NCBI GenBank assembly: GCA_965226775.1
Contig: CBDDEI010000002.1
Span: 620,001-684,000 of the forward strand
Direction: 5' to 3'
Origin: CBDDEI01 sp965226775
GTDB lineage: Bacteria > Chloroflexota > Dehalococcoidia > SHYD01
Length of the DNA stretch: 64,000 nt
Position 1 is the first letter of the stretch. Each line of letters starts with the position of its first letter. A program made the position numbers and the translations under genes. Positions 26,880-35,532 of this stretch are shown piece by piece. A model generated the notes under the pieces. That model ran no database searches. It was given only the letters and a program-made list of their open reading frames with translations, and had not been told where the DNA came from.

Positions 26880-28786
26880 CGGTTAAGAGAATGGAGTAGC
26901 TTTTAGCGTAAACTTCTTACGTGTGAGGCTTATACACTAATGCAAGACGAATTACTACCCGGGATTGGCGAGTCCAAGCTTTACGACTTTGGCCAAGGAT
27001 TTGCCACCGGCATGGTCGCAGCGGTGGACCCTCTATAAAGCGGAACTCCAGTCCATCTATTTAACAGCGACGCGACAACGCTGATGGTTCACTCGTTAGC
27101 TTCGTCACTCCAAGCTCCATCGAACCATGGCTCTGGATCTAGCCATGCAATCTGTAGTCAGGGCAAATTACCTGAAACCTGCGATTAAAGTTCACAGGCG
27201 TAATTGAATCGTTCCCTGAGAGGCAGTGGCTATAATGTTCAGCCGTAACGATTTACCAAAGCTATACGATTATTTTGAAAGCTGTATGTCTACGTTGTCA
27301 CATTTAGCTTTTCAAGCTAATTGAGGCTGCTTCTCAAATGAGTTACATTGATAAATTAGTTAATGAGCCGTTCCCTAATACCAAGGAGAAAGGGGGATAG
27401 ATTGTGGAAATGTCTGCTGAGAGATTATTAGAGAACTTGGCACCCAAGAAAAACTGGACTTGGTCCTTCCGTCTTTTCTAGGGGTCAAAAGTCCGAAAGG
27501 CAACAAATTATGGCACCGCTTCGTAGAACAAAAAGGTTTAGCCGGGATTCGATCATTCACCCCAAGACTTCTGATACTAATTGACCGAAAAAGGCAAAAT
27601 GGGAAATGACAGAGACGTGCATTATTCTTCATTATAAGTTCTTTCGAGTCAACCTAAACGATGGTTATCCGCTCATTTCTATGGACGTGCATAAGTTATT
27701 ACTTAGGAGTCGCCTTCTACATCAAAGGCATCCCGCGGTGGCTTTTGTTGAGCCCGTGAACAGTTTAAGAATTTGACAGCATAAAGGAACCTGAGTGTTC
27801 GATCGGTGGAACGTTTTACCTCCATCTCTTTCTCTTCGAGTACGGCGTTTGACAGTTCGGCTCTCCGTGAAAGCCAATCAATCAGGCTTAGTGTGCTTAC
27901 CAGTATTAGACTAGCCGCGGAAGCTGTCCCTGTTGTTTGAGACCGCAAGATATTCTCGGTCATGGAGGTGTCCCACACTTATTAAAGCTCCTGCTGCTAC
28001 AGGAACTCAAGAGCGACCGGTTCTTGTCAGCATGTTGAAGGAGTTCGCCTAAAGTGATGCCTTAAGCAGAGTCTGATTGGAGAACCGGGAACTGGCACGG
28101 AGTAATCGGAGATCACCTCATGAACCAACATTTGCCCACTTGTCGGGTTTTCTAGGCGGCGTGGGGAATTGAAAATGCTCAACAGAGGAATTCTAAGAAT
28201 ATACGCCATGCTGTGTAGCTGAAAAGCGTGACGCGGCTTCTTAATGTTTGAGAGATACTGTTGACCGCTATAGCTATTGAGCAAGGTAGCTGGGTAACAT
28301 AAGTGGGACACCAAGCTCCTACAGGAAGGTCCCGTTTGAGAGCGATTGCCTTCTTGTTATTATCGACGCCATAGCGCCTTCAGATCTTACTGTGGTGCAA
28401 ACTCTTGGACACGCTGCAAGAAGGGGACTCGCCCAAAATACCAAAAACCCACCCCCGAACTTCTCACGGCTGAATGGTATATCCTCGAAGCCCGCAATCG
28501 CTTCAAGGAGGGACTCATTGAGAGAGTTAGCCATAACGGTCTTGTCATAAGTGGCCAGCCGAGCACTTGAGATGTATGCGTCCCTAGCAGTCTGGGTATG
28601 TTCGCGCTCCTTTGGCTAAATCACGTTCCAATGGAACTGCTGTGATGAAGAATGGTGTGGCCGCTCCCGGAAGAACGATCGCGCGCTCTGCAAATTGAGC
28701 CTGAGATAGGCATGGTAGATTGCTCCTTTTAAGGTAATAGTCCTTACTCGGCTTGCTTCCTAGCCTGGGAAGGGAGACTGAGGGCC
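26880..28786. other. Low-GC gene-poor island
   Basis: About 1.9 kb of clearly lower GC than its neighbours with no long ORF. Short readable patches in shifting frames suggest decayed genes: ATG 26940 gives a 32-codon piece (MQDELLPGIGESKLYDFGQG...), and 28434-28569 (plus) reads TPELLTAEWYILEARNRFKE. An imperfect inverted repeat, GTGTCCCACACTTA near 27968 and TAAGTGGGACAC near 28302, brackets the small ORF region, with AAGCTCC..ACAGGA on both sides. No transposase is recognisable. Confidence 0.5.
27703..27978 (-). CDS. Hypothetical small membrane protein (doubtful)
   Basis: 91 residues from GTG 27978, which has GCAGGAGC about eleven bases upstream. One possible membrane segment (AASLILVSTLSLIDWL) is followed by a charged helix (RRAELSNAVLEEKEMEVKRS). 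No family recognised. It lies in the low-GC island, where most ORFs are chance, so this may be one too. Confidence 0.25.
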   Translation of the reverse strand: MWDTSMTENILRSQTTGTASAASLILVSTLSLIDWLSRRAELSNAVLEEKEMEVKRSTDRTLRFLYAVKFLNCSRAQQKPPRDAFDVEGDS

Positions 28787-30154
28787 TCACCGCACGTAGC
28801 CGTCGTGGAGGCCGCCGTCTACGGTGAGGATGGCGCCGGTGGTGGCTTGCGAGCGGTCGGAGACCAGGAACAGCGCCGCCTCCGCCACGTCCTCGGCGGT
28901 CACGCTCACTTTCAGCATATTGCGCCCCTTGTAGAAGCTCGCCAGGTCGTCCATGGCGACGCCGTGGGCTTCGGCCCGGGCCTGGCCCCACTGGCCGGCC
29001 CAGAACCCCGACCCCTGGATGACGGCGTCGGGCGCCAGGCTGTTCACCCGGATGGCGTCGGCGGAGACCTCTTCCACCAGGCAGCGGGCCAGGTGGAGCA
29101 CCGCGGCCTTGGCGGTGGCGTAGGCGCTGGCGTCCTTGGCGGCGGCCAGCCCGGCCTTGGAGGCCACAAAGAGCACGGAGCCGCCCAGGGGCTCGCCCGC
29201 CGCGGACCGCTGCCCTCGCATCACCCGAATGCCCTCCCGGGACGTAAGGAAATAGCCGGTGGTCAGGATGTCCAGGGTGCGGGACCAATCGGCCAGGGAG
29301 GTCTCCTGGATGGGCTTGGAGAAGCCCACGCCGGCGTTGCACACCAGGATGTCCAGCCCGCCGTACGCCCGCACGGTCTGGGACATGGCCTGCTGCAGGT
29401 CCGCCTCGCTGGTCACGTCGGCCCGCACGGCCAGCGCGACACCTTCCCCGTACGACGATGCCAGCTCCCCGCACAGCGACGCCGCGCTCTCCTCGTTGAT
29501 GTCTGCGACCACCACCTGCGCGCCCGCCGCGGCAAAGCGCCGCGCGAGACCCGCGCCGATGCCGCTTGCGCCCCCCGTGATGAACGCGACCCGTCCCGCT
29601 AGCTCGCCCGGCCGCGGCTGCAAGGAGAGCTTGTACCGCTCCAGCGGCCAGTACTCCACCTGGAACGCCTCCGCTTCCGTGAGCGGCTGGAAGCGGTCCA
29701 CCGCCTCCGCGTCCCGCATGATGGCGATGGCCCGGCGGTAGCACTCGGAGGCCGTCCGCGCCGTGCGCGCATCCCTCCCCGCCGCAATCACGCCGAGCCC
29801 CGGCGCCACCACTATGGTGGGCGTTGGGTCCAGCATCGAGTCCTCTGAGCCGCAGTGCGCCGCGTAGAAGCGGGCGTAGTTCTGCTGATAAGCCTCCAGC
29901 GCCGTCCGAGCCGCGGCCACGAGGGCGTCGGGCGTTGGCGCGGCGTCCACTACTAGCGGCAGCACCCGGGTGTAGAGCACGTGGTCGGGCAGCGCGAGGC
30001 CGGAGCGGGCCAGCGCCGGGCCGTCCTGGGAGCCGGCGAACTCCAGCGCTTCCGGCGAATCATCATAGTGCAGCGTCATCCGCTGGCCGGGCGGGCACAG
30101 CAGCCCCCGTAGGCCGGGCAACGCCGCTTCCGCAAGCGCGTGACGCTCATCCAT
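28787..30154 (-). CDS. C-terminal part of RhaD-type aldolase/dehydrogenase: SDR dehydrogenase
   Basis: 455 residues from ATG 30154. About 180 residues of the linker/aldolase-associated domain (RGLLCPPGQRMTLHYDDSPE..., ARTASECYRRAI) come first, then a complete short-chain dehydrogenase: Rossmann GRVAFITGGASGIGAGLARRF, VADINEES, VCNAGVGFSKP, catalytic Ser in VLFVASKAGLAAAKDASAYATAKAAV with YxxxK, and C-terminal TTGAILTVDGGLHDGYVR. In relatives such as the bifunctional rhamnulose-1-phosphate aldolase/lactaldehyde dehydrogenase this is one polypeptide with the upstream aldolase. Here its ATG overlaps the end of the aldolase frame (ATGGATGA). Probably a sugar-phosphate cleavage plus aldehyde oxidation enzyme; the sugar is unknown. 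Confidence 0.75.
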   Translation of the reverse strand: MDERHALAEAALPGLRGLLCPPGQRMTLHYDDSPEALEFAGSQDGPALARSGLALPDHVLYTRVLPLVVDAAPTPDALVAAARTALEAYQQNYARFYAAHCGSEDSMLDPTPTIVVAPGLGVIAAGRDARTARTASECYRRAIAIMRDAEAVDRFQPLTEAEAFQVEYWPLERYKLSLQPRPGELAGRVAFITGGASGIGAGLARRFAAAGAQVVVADINEESAASLCGELASSYGEGVALAVRADVTSEADLQQAMSQTVRAYGGLDILVCNAGVGFSKPIQETSLADWSRTLDILTTGYFLTSREGIRVMRGQRSAAGEPLGGSVLFVASKAGLAAAKDASAYATAKAAVLHLARCLVEEVSADAIRVNSLAPDAVIQGSGFWAGQWGQARAEAHGVAMDDLASFYKGRNMLKVSVTAEDVAEAALFLVSDRSQATTGAILTVDGGLHDGYVR

Positions 30155-30867
30155 GGGCCAGCGACGGGATGGCGACGCCCCCGAAGGATTTGCTCCCCTG
30201 CGCCCGGTCCGCGATGAACGCCTCGGCCTTGGTTCAGGAACTCGATGCTCTGCTGGTAGCACTCCTTGGCGTCCTCCGCCCAGGTGACCAGCCCGTGCTT
30301 CTGCAGCAGTGCGTAGCGCGCGTTGGGCCGAGCGGCAATGCGCTCGATGGCCGCCTTCGCCAGCCCGAACCCAGGCCGGTGGTAGGGCACCCACACTGCG
30401 GCGTCGCCCGTCAGCTCCCGCAGCAGCTCTTCGCCGCGTTCGGTGGTCGCCAAGGCCACCGAGACGTTCGCGTGCACGTGGTCGATGTGCGTGGCGGGCA
30501 GGAAGGCGTGCAGCAGCGTCTCGATGGAGGGACGCGGGCCGCCGGGGCGCAGCAGGCAGTGGCTCAGATACTCCACCATCGCCTCGTCCGTGAGCGCGCC
30601 ACGGTCCCGCAGCGGTTGGAGGTCCTCCAGCCGCAGGTCGGCAAAGCCCGCAGGGGTGATGGTGGCCAGGTCTGCGCCGGTGCCCTTCACCGTGAGGGCC
30701 GGCGTCTCCCGGCCGCGGAAGTCGGTGACCGTGCGCTTAACGGAGGTGTTGCCGCCGCCGAAGTTCGAGAGGGTGGGGTCTGCGCCGAGGAGCCGGGATC
30801 GGTAGACCAGCAGGCCCAGGGCGTCCAGCCCCGCGGCCTCAGCGTCAGCCCAGCGGTCGGTGGTCAT
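30147..30867 (-). pseudogene. N-terminal class II aldolase part of RhaD-type enzyme, one frameshift
   Basis: Class II aldolase/adducin domain. From 30867: SNFGGGNTSVKRTVTDF (phosphate/metal loop), VEYLSHCLLRPGGPRPSIETLLHAFLPATHIDHVHANVSVAL with the zinc His pair, LLQKHGLVTWAEDAKECYQQSIEFLN. The frame is lost near 30228; the next frame continues KAEAFIADRAQGSKSFGGVA-IPSLAHG and stops at 30147-30149. One indel restores about 240 residues. Whether this ends as a separate subunit or should fuse to the dehydrogenase depends on a second indel at the ATGGATGA junction. Adjacent to an LsrF-like aldolase gene. Confidence 0.7.
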
Positions 30868-30877
30868 GTGATAGCCC

Positions 30878-30955
30878 CGTCATTGCGAGGAGTGGCGTGA
30901 CGCAGCAATCTGGGGGGCGTTCCCCTCCATCGCTTCGCTGTGCTCGCAACGACTA
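30878..30955. repeat. Inverted pair of family-D repeats
   Basis: CATTGCGAGGAGTGGCGTGA...GCAGCAATCTGGGG at 30884-30915 faces CCATCGCTTCGCTG...CTCGCAACGA at 30928-30954, forming an imperfect hairpin between the LsrF-like gene and the aldolase gene. It could act as a processing or attenuation hairpin within the operon. Confidence 0.6.
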
Positions 30956-30963
30956 GCGCTTGC

Positions 30964-31770
30964 CTAGTCCCGCCCCAGCGCGGGGACGGCGGCAGTCTCC
31001 AGCAGCTCGTTTGCCTTGTCAACAGAAGCGTTCTCGTGCACCACCGCCCGCAGCGCCTGGATCATAGCCACCGGCATCGGCGATTGCCACACGTTGCGTC
31101 CCATGTCCACGCCCTTCGCGCCCTGATCGATGGCGTCGCGCGCCATGACCAGCGCATCGCGCATGGTGTCCAGCTTCGGCCCGCCGGCAATGACCAGGGG
31201 CACGGGGCAGGACTCGGCCACTTTGTTGAAATCGTCGCAATAGTAGGTCTTCACGAAGGACGCGCCCAGCTCCGAGGCGATGCGGCACGCCAGCCCCAGA
31301 TAGCGGGCGTCTCGCTTCTCCATCTCCCGGCCCACTGCGGTGACGGCAAGCACGGGCATGCCGTACTCCTGGGCTTCGTTGATAGCGTCGGAGAGGTTAA
31401 TGAGGCTCTGGCGCTCGTACTCGCTGCCCACAAAGATGGAGACGGCCACGGCGCTGGCGTTCAGGCGTACCGCCTCCTTGATGGTGGTGGTCAGCGTCTC
31501 GTGGGCCAGGTCCGCGCCCACAATGCTGACCCCGCCGGAGATGCGCAGCACCAGCGGCGGCGAGAGCCGCGGATCGATGGAGGTGCGCGCCACGCCGCGT
31601 GTAATCATGAGCGCGTCCGCGTATGGCAGCAGCGGCGCGAGGGTCTCCCGCGGGACTTCCAGCTTGCTGGTGGGACCCAGGAAGTAACCGTGGTCCGCCG
31701 CCAGCATGACGGTGCGGGCAGTGTCCGGCTGTAAGATGCGAGAGAGGCGGTTCTCAAGTCCCCATTCCAT
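30964..31770 (-). CDS. LsrF-like class I aldolase/thiolase (DeoC/FbaB fold)
   Basis: 268 residues closely following the pattern of LsrF, the 3-hydroxy-5-phosphonooxypentane-2,4-dione thiolase of AI-2 breakdown: WGLENRLSRIL, VMLAADHGYFLGPTSKLE, ADALMITRGVAR, VAVSIFVGSEYERQSL, the Schiff-base Lys region GASFVKTYYCDDF, PLVIAGGPKLDT, QGAKGVDMGRNVWQSPMPVAM. It lies upstream of the aldolase/dehydrogenase on the same strand, suggesting a shared pathway. No other lsr gene is present, so AI-2 use is only a possibility; a related aldolase of sugar catabolism is at least as likely. Confidence 0.82.
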   Translation of the reverse strand: MEWGLENRLSRILQPDTARTVMLAADHGYFLGPTSKLEVPRETLAPLLPYADALMITRGVARTSIDPRLSPPLVLRISGGVSIVGADLAHETLTTTIKEAVRLNASAVAVSIFVGSEYERQSLINLSDAINEAQEYGMPVLAVTAVGREMEKRDARYLGLACRIASELGASFVKTYYCDDFNKVAESCPVPLVIAGGPKLDTMRDALVMARDAIDQGAKGVDMGRNVWQSPMPVAMIQALRAVVHENASVDKANELLETAAVPALGRD

Positions 31771-31859
31771 GGCGCGCTCCTTGTGATAGAGGTGGTTAGA
31801 TGTGCAGTAACGTCCGCATTATAGCCCATCCGTTTCTGTCGGTCTGCACCTTCTCTCGC

Positions 31860-31865
31860 TATAAT
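31860..31865 (+). promoter_or_regulatory. Candidate -10 element
   Basis: TATAAT at 31860-31865, plus strand, 55 bases before the VOC remnant start at 31920 in the divergent region. The matching -35 is weak, so this is tentative. Confidence 0.3.
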
Positions 31866-31919
31866 AGGAAGCAGACGTGAGTAGCCGGCATAGGCGACTG
31901 CACTAGAAGGAAATTAGTC

Positions 31920-32042
31920 ATGGAAATAAAAGAGTTAGGGCGCGTGGCGCTTTACGTGCGGGATCTGGCCCGCTCCGAGGAGTTCTATCGGGACAACCCC
32001 AGGCCATCGCGGCGCCCATCAGGCCCCCGGGCATCTAGGTAA
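31920..32042 (+). pseudogene. Remnant of a VOC/glyoxalase-family gene
   Basis: ATG 31920 has a GAAGGA ribosome site and starts like a VOC dioxygenase/glyoxalase: ELGRVALYVRDLARSEEFYRDN. After 26 residues the frame becomes arginine/proline-rich and stops. In another frame the following bases read QAIAAPIRPPGI-stop, a plausible VOC C-terminus, so most of the gene (about 300 bases) seems to have been deleted between the two ends. Confidence 0.6.
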
Positions 32043-32047
32043 CTGTG

Positions 32048-32929
32048 ATGGCAAATTATCCTATTCACCACCACCTTTCAGCTAACGGCATCCGGGTCCA
32101 CGCCATCGAATGGGGCATCCCCCGCGCCGTCCGCGCGAGCGCCGGGCCGCCGGTAGTGCTCCTCCACGGCCTCACCAGTTGTGCCGAGACCTGGTCATTT
32201 GTCGCGCCTGCCCTGGCCGGGCTTGGTCACCGCGCCGTTGCGGTCGACCTGCGAGGCCACGGCGATACCGAGAAGCCGGACGCCGGCTACGACTACGACT
32301 CAGTGAGTAGCGACGTCATCGGGCTGATGGATGCGCTGTCTATCGACCGCGCAGTGGTGGTCGGACAGTCTTACGGCGCGGGTGTAGCCGCCGATGTGGC
32401 CGGACGCGCGCCTGACCGTGTGAGCCATGTGGCCTTTGTGGACGGCGGTTTCTTCCGCAACAGGGCGCCGGCGGAGATGACGGATGAGCAGCTTGAAGGG
32501 ATGCTTGCGCCCATCGAGATCTACGCCACCCAGGAGAGCTATCTCAACGCTTGCTTCTCCTCCTTTCCGGGGCCCAGGACGCCGGAGCTGACCCGTATTT
32601 ATCTGGCGAGCATCTACCACAACGAGGACGGCAGCGTGCGGGAGAAGTTGAGCCGGGAGCACCAGAAGCTCATCGCAAGGGAGATGGTACAGGGGCGCGG
32701 CCGTGACCGCTACCAGCAGATCGAATGTCCGGTGATGATCCTGCCCGCGCATAACTCCGCGCCCAGCGCGGCACAGCGCATGACGGAGAAGGTGACGCGG
32801 GTGGAGGAAGTGGCGGCGCTGCTCCCCAACGCCACCGTGCGCTGGGTGCAGGACACCGTGCACGATATCCAGCTCCACAAGCCGGACGAGGTGGTTGCAG
32901 GCATCCGCGCCCTCGCTGTAGGTGACTAG
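32048..32929 (+). CDS. Alpha/beta hydrolase
   Basis: 293 residues from ATG 32048 (a GTG lies one codon upstream). Fold motifs: PPVVLLHGLTSCAETW with oxyanion HG, VDLRGHGDTEKPDAGYDYD, nucleophile elbow VVVGQSYGAGVA (Ser), acid residue region VMILPAHNSAP, and catalytic His in DTVHDIQLHKPDEV. Family members are esterases, lipases, dehalogenases or C-C hydrolases; the substrate is unknown. It follows the VOC remnant, whose stop overlaps the region just before it. Confidence 0.88.
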   Translation: MANYPIHHHLSANGIRVHAIEWGIPRAVRASAGPPVVLLHGLTSCAETWSFVAPALAGLGHRAVAVDLRGHGDTEKPDAGYDYDSVSSDVIGLMDALSIDRAVVVGQSYGAGVAADVAGRAPDRVSHVAFVDGGFFRNRAPAEMTDEQLEGMLAPIEIYATQESYLNACFSSFPGPRTPELTRIYLASIYHNEDGSVREKLSREHQKLIAREMVQGRGRDRYQQIECPVMILPAHNSAPSAAQRMTEKVTRVEEVAALLPNATVRWVQDTVHDIQLHKPDEVVAGIRALAVGD

Positions 32930-32931
32930 CC

Positions 32932-33605
32932 CTGCCTGAAAAATATACTGCACCTACATACAACGATGGCTACCAGAGTGCATACCATTGCCCGCACTGT
33001 GGTGCTTTTGCAGCTCAACGATGGTTTTTCATTTTTCTCAATCATGATTTAACCCCCAGATCATTTGAATCATTTAATCCAGAGACGGCATACCTACACG
33101 ATGTGAGATGCAGCATGTGTTCACACTGCAGGAATCCCGCCATTTGGGTTAAAGAAATCCTTATTTTCCCACCTCATATCCAGGGTCCAGAACCGTCAGA
33201 AGATATGCCGGATGATGTCAAGGCGGATTTCACAGAAGCACGTCTCATTGTTCAGCTGTCTCCTAGAGGCGCAGCAGCGCTCCTCCGCCTTGCTCTTCAA
33301 AAGCTTATGCCACACCTTAAAGCGCAAGGAAATGATCTAAACGATCAAATTGGTGACCTGGTTAAGCACGGGCTTAATGTTGAAATTCAGCAGGCTTTAG
33401 ATGCCTTAAGAGTTGTAGGCAATAATGCTGTTCATCCAGGAGAGCTTGATCTTCGTGACAATCCAGAAACGTGAACGCTCTTTTTGAAGTGCTGAATTTG
33501 ATTGTTGAGCAAAGAATTACCCAACCAAAGAAAGTAGCTGCTATATACGACTCTTTGCCTACCGGAGCATTGAATGCCATAGAGCGGCGTGACAGTAAGA
33601 AGTGA
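32932..33605 (+). pseudogene. DUF4145-type zinc-ribbon protein, start and frame damaged
   Basis: An uninterrupted frame from about 32926 to 33474 reads KYTAPTYNDGYQ-SAYHCPHCGAFAAQRW, VRCSMCSHCRNPAIWVKEIL, LSPRGAAALLRLALQKLMPH and VGNNAVHPGELD, the DUF4145 pattern with two zinc-binding CxxC pairs. It has no ATG at the expected start (only GTG 33103 inside) and stops early at 33474; one added base there restores VNALFEVLNLIVEQRITQPK and on to RRDSKK (stop 33603-33605). DUF4145 proteins often accompany defence or mobile DNA genes, but none is adjacent. GC is low compared with neighbours, suggesting transfer. Confidence 0.65.
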
Positions 33606-33648
33606 TGGTGAGCCTCCCCTCTCTAACAGAGGTTAGGGTTTCCTTCCC

Positions 33649-34188
33649 ATGACTGGAGCGTCTGTCCACATCTACCCCGTTACCCCCGACCACTGGCCGG
33701 ACATGGCCCGCTTATTCGAAGCACGCGGCGCTCCCCACTACTGCTGGTGCATGGTCTACCGCGCGCCAGATAATCCCCGGCTCTCGAACGATGAGAAGCG
33801 CGACCGCATGGCGGGGCTGGTGAGCGCCGGCACGCCGGTGGGCCTGCTGGCCTATGACGGCGACGAGCCCGTGGGGTGGTGCTCCGTTGCGCCGCGGGAG
33901 ACGTATCTGCGCTTGGAACGTTCCCGCGTCATGCCCCGTATAGGTGACGCGCCCACCTGGGCTGTCCTGTGCTTCTTTGTCCGCCGCTCGCACCGGCAGG
34001 CTGGCGTGGGCCACGCGCTGCTGGCGGGCGCAGTAGAGTACGCGCGCAACCAGGGCGCGCAGGTCATCGAGGGGTATCCCTGGGACACGGCGGGCGTCTC
34101 ATCCCGCCACCGGGGCCACTCGGCCCTGTTCCGCGCCGCCGGCTTCACGCAAGAGGGCAAGCGGTGGGTGTTGAGGGAGCGTTCTTAA
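33649..34188 (+). CDS. GNAT family N-acetyltransferase
   Basis: 179 residues. A typical GNAT core: PVGLLAYDGDEPVGWCSVAP, WAVLCFFVRRSHRQAGVGHALLAGAVEYA (acetyl-CoA pyrophosphate loop R-R-S-H-R-Q-A-G-V-G, a Q/RxxGxG/A variant), QVIEGYPWD, and LFRAAGFTQEGKRWVLRE at the end. Close in pattern to GNATs that begin with HYCWCMVYR. Target unknown. Confidence 0.88.
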   Translation: MTGASVHIYPVTPDHWPDMARLFEARGAPHYCWCMVYRAPDNPRLSNDEKRDRMAGLVSAGTPVGLLAYDGDEPVGWCSVAPRETYLRLERSRVMPRIGDAPTWAVLCFFVRRSHRQAGVGHALLAGAVEYARNQGAQVIEGYPWDTAGVSSRHRGHSALFRAAGFTQEGKRWVLRERS

Positions 34189-34194
34189 ATTCTA

Positions 34195-35110
34195 ACGATC
34201 CAGAACGAGAAGCAGTTTCTGGACTAAGAATGGACCAGGCCTTCATCTCGCTATAAGATTGCCTGCAGTGTTAGGAGATAGTCTGTAGCACGATTTATGA
34301 CACTTTGACGTCGATAATGCCAGCTGACTTAAAGGGCTTCGAAGAGCGTATTGGATGAAGCGGTAGAAGGCTTCCAGGACCAGTTAGAGAGTGCTAAAGA
34401 CGAAAGCTGACCAATGATGGTTTTCAATTCTACCGCCTATTGGTTGGAAGGGTGAATCGCTTGCCTAATGGCAGTCAGAATTGCGTCTTCAAAGACCTTA
34501 CGAGAAAATCCCTAATGGGCTGTCCTTCTCTACCTCCAACGGCGAACCTTGCCTATCACTGAGCCCGCTCTAGTATGGAGCTCTGACAGAACCAAGTTGC
34601 TTTGGCAAAAGTCAGCTCAATGAACTGGTAGCTTTATCAGGACTCGTAGCTGAGTCCTTAAAGCGCTTGCCTGGCGAGTTAGCCATTTTGATACTGAACT
34701 TGGGATCCTGTTGCTTCAATGTGAGAAGGAGCCCAGTTACCATGCTTCCCTCAATGGGCATCCTCCAAGTTCGTTTGAAAGGCTGCTGCCTTTGCCAACA
34801 TGAATCGAGAAAATGCTTTAGCTGGGGCTGACTTGCCTTCCAAGTGCTCCATGTTGAATTTCTCTATTAGAGAGTTGCGAATAGCGTCCCATTATTACTA
34901 TGGAGCAAATGCCTGGAAGCGTAGGCCGCTTCAAGGCTAGAGGTCCCGAACTCTCGCCTCTGATGAATGAAACCTAATCATCGATAAGCTAATTCACCAA
35001 TGAGATAGCTTCAGCCCGATCCTAACGGCAAGGGCATGTCTCCTAAGCTGGAAGCTTACGCTCTCTAATGACCTTAAATCGACCTCATGTCTCAGCTATA
35101 TAAGCCCTAT
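34195..35110. other. Low-GC gene-poor stretch with decayed ORF pieces
   Basis: No complete gene. Readable patches in different frames, for example PADLKGFEERI and LDEAVEGFQDQLESAKDES at about 34320-34410 (plus strand), then frequent stops. Composition is like that of 26880-28786. It appears to be former small genes after loss of selection. Confidence 0.45.
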
Positions 35111-35114
35111 GATT

Positions 35115-35390
35115 TCATCTTAAGAGTGGCTGATAGATCAAGCGGGGGGCTATTGCTAAACCTGGATTCAAGGAAACCTTCGGCATAGAGGTGCAGCCCT
35201 CTGGCCATGAAGCCAAAACCGAATCATCCATCTCTTCCAAAACGATAAGGATGGGTTGCTTAAGCCGATGGTGTTCGTCCAAGTCGTAAATTGCAGACGG
35301 CCTCGCGGAACACTTGCTTTCTAGCTCTTTAACCTTTGCAAGCACTTCATCCAAGGTGATTGATTGATGTGTGGAGGATAGTTGACTCAT
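35115..35390 (-). pseudogene. Degenerate HicB-like small protein
   Basis: 91-codon frame from ATG 35390. Residues 1-65 look real: ITLDEVLAKVKELESK, then PILIVLEEMDDSVLASWPE, reminiscent of HicB-type or partial RNase H-like antitoxins (xVxxEEDDxxxASxPE). The rest is out of frame; in the next frame LHLYAEGFLESR would continue the pattern. No toxin partner is visible. No ribosome site. Confidence 0.35.
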
Positions 35391-35485
35391 GTATTACACC
35401 ATTGCTAGGAGGGATATGCACCTTTTGTAAGGCCTATTGTCTTGCAGATTGACCGCCAACGTCAAAGTCCTTCGTAGAATTCAGA

Positions 35486-35527
35486 CTTTCCTTCCCTCAC
35501 CCTAACCCTCTCCCAGAGGGCGAGGGA
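35486..35527. repeat. Family-C repeat at the end of the phage cassette
   Basis: CTTCCCTCACCCTAACCCTC then TCCCAGAGGGCGAGGGAAG: a palindromic C copy a few bases downstream of the portal gene stop. It may mark the breakpoint where the rest of a phage structural module was lost. Confidence 0.7.
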
Positions 35528-35532
35528 AGCAC

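Noticed and set aside
27540..27600. GCCGGGATTCGATC resembling a tRNA T-arm
   Set aside because: No acceptor, D or anticodon stems can be drawn around it.
28584..29744. 386-residue Gly/Arg-rich minus-strand ORF
   Set aside because: Alternative frame of the SDR dehydrogenase; ends in the gap with no family.
30964..31770. Full AI-2 (lsr) operon
   Set aside because: Only the LsrF-like gene is present; no lsrK, lsrR, lsrG or transporter.
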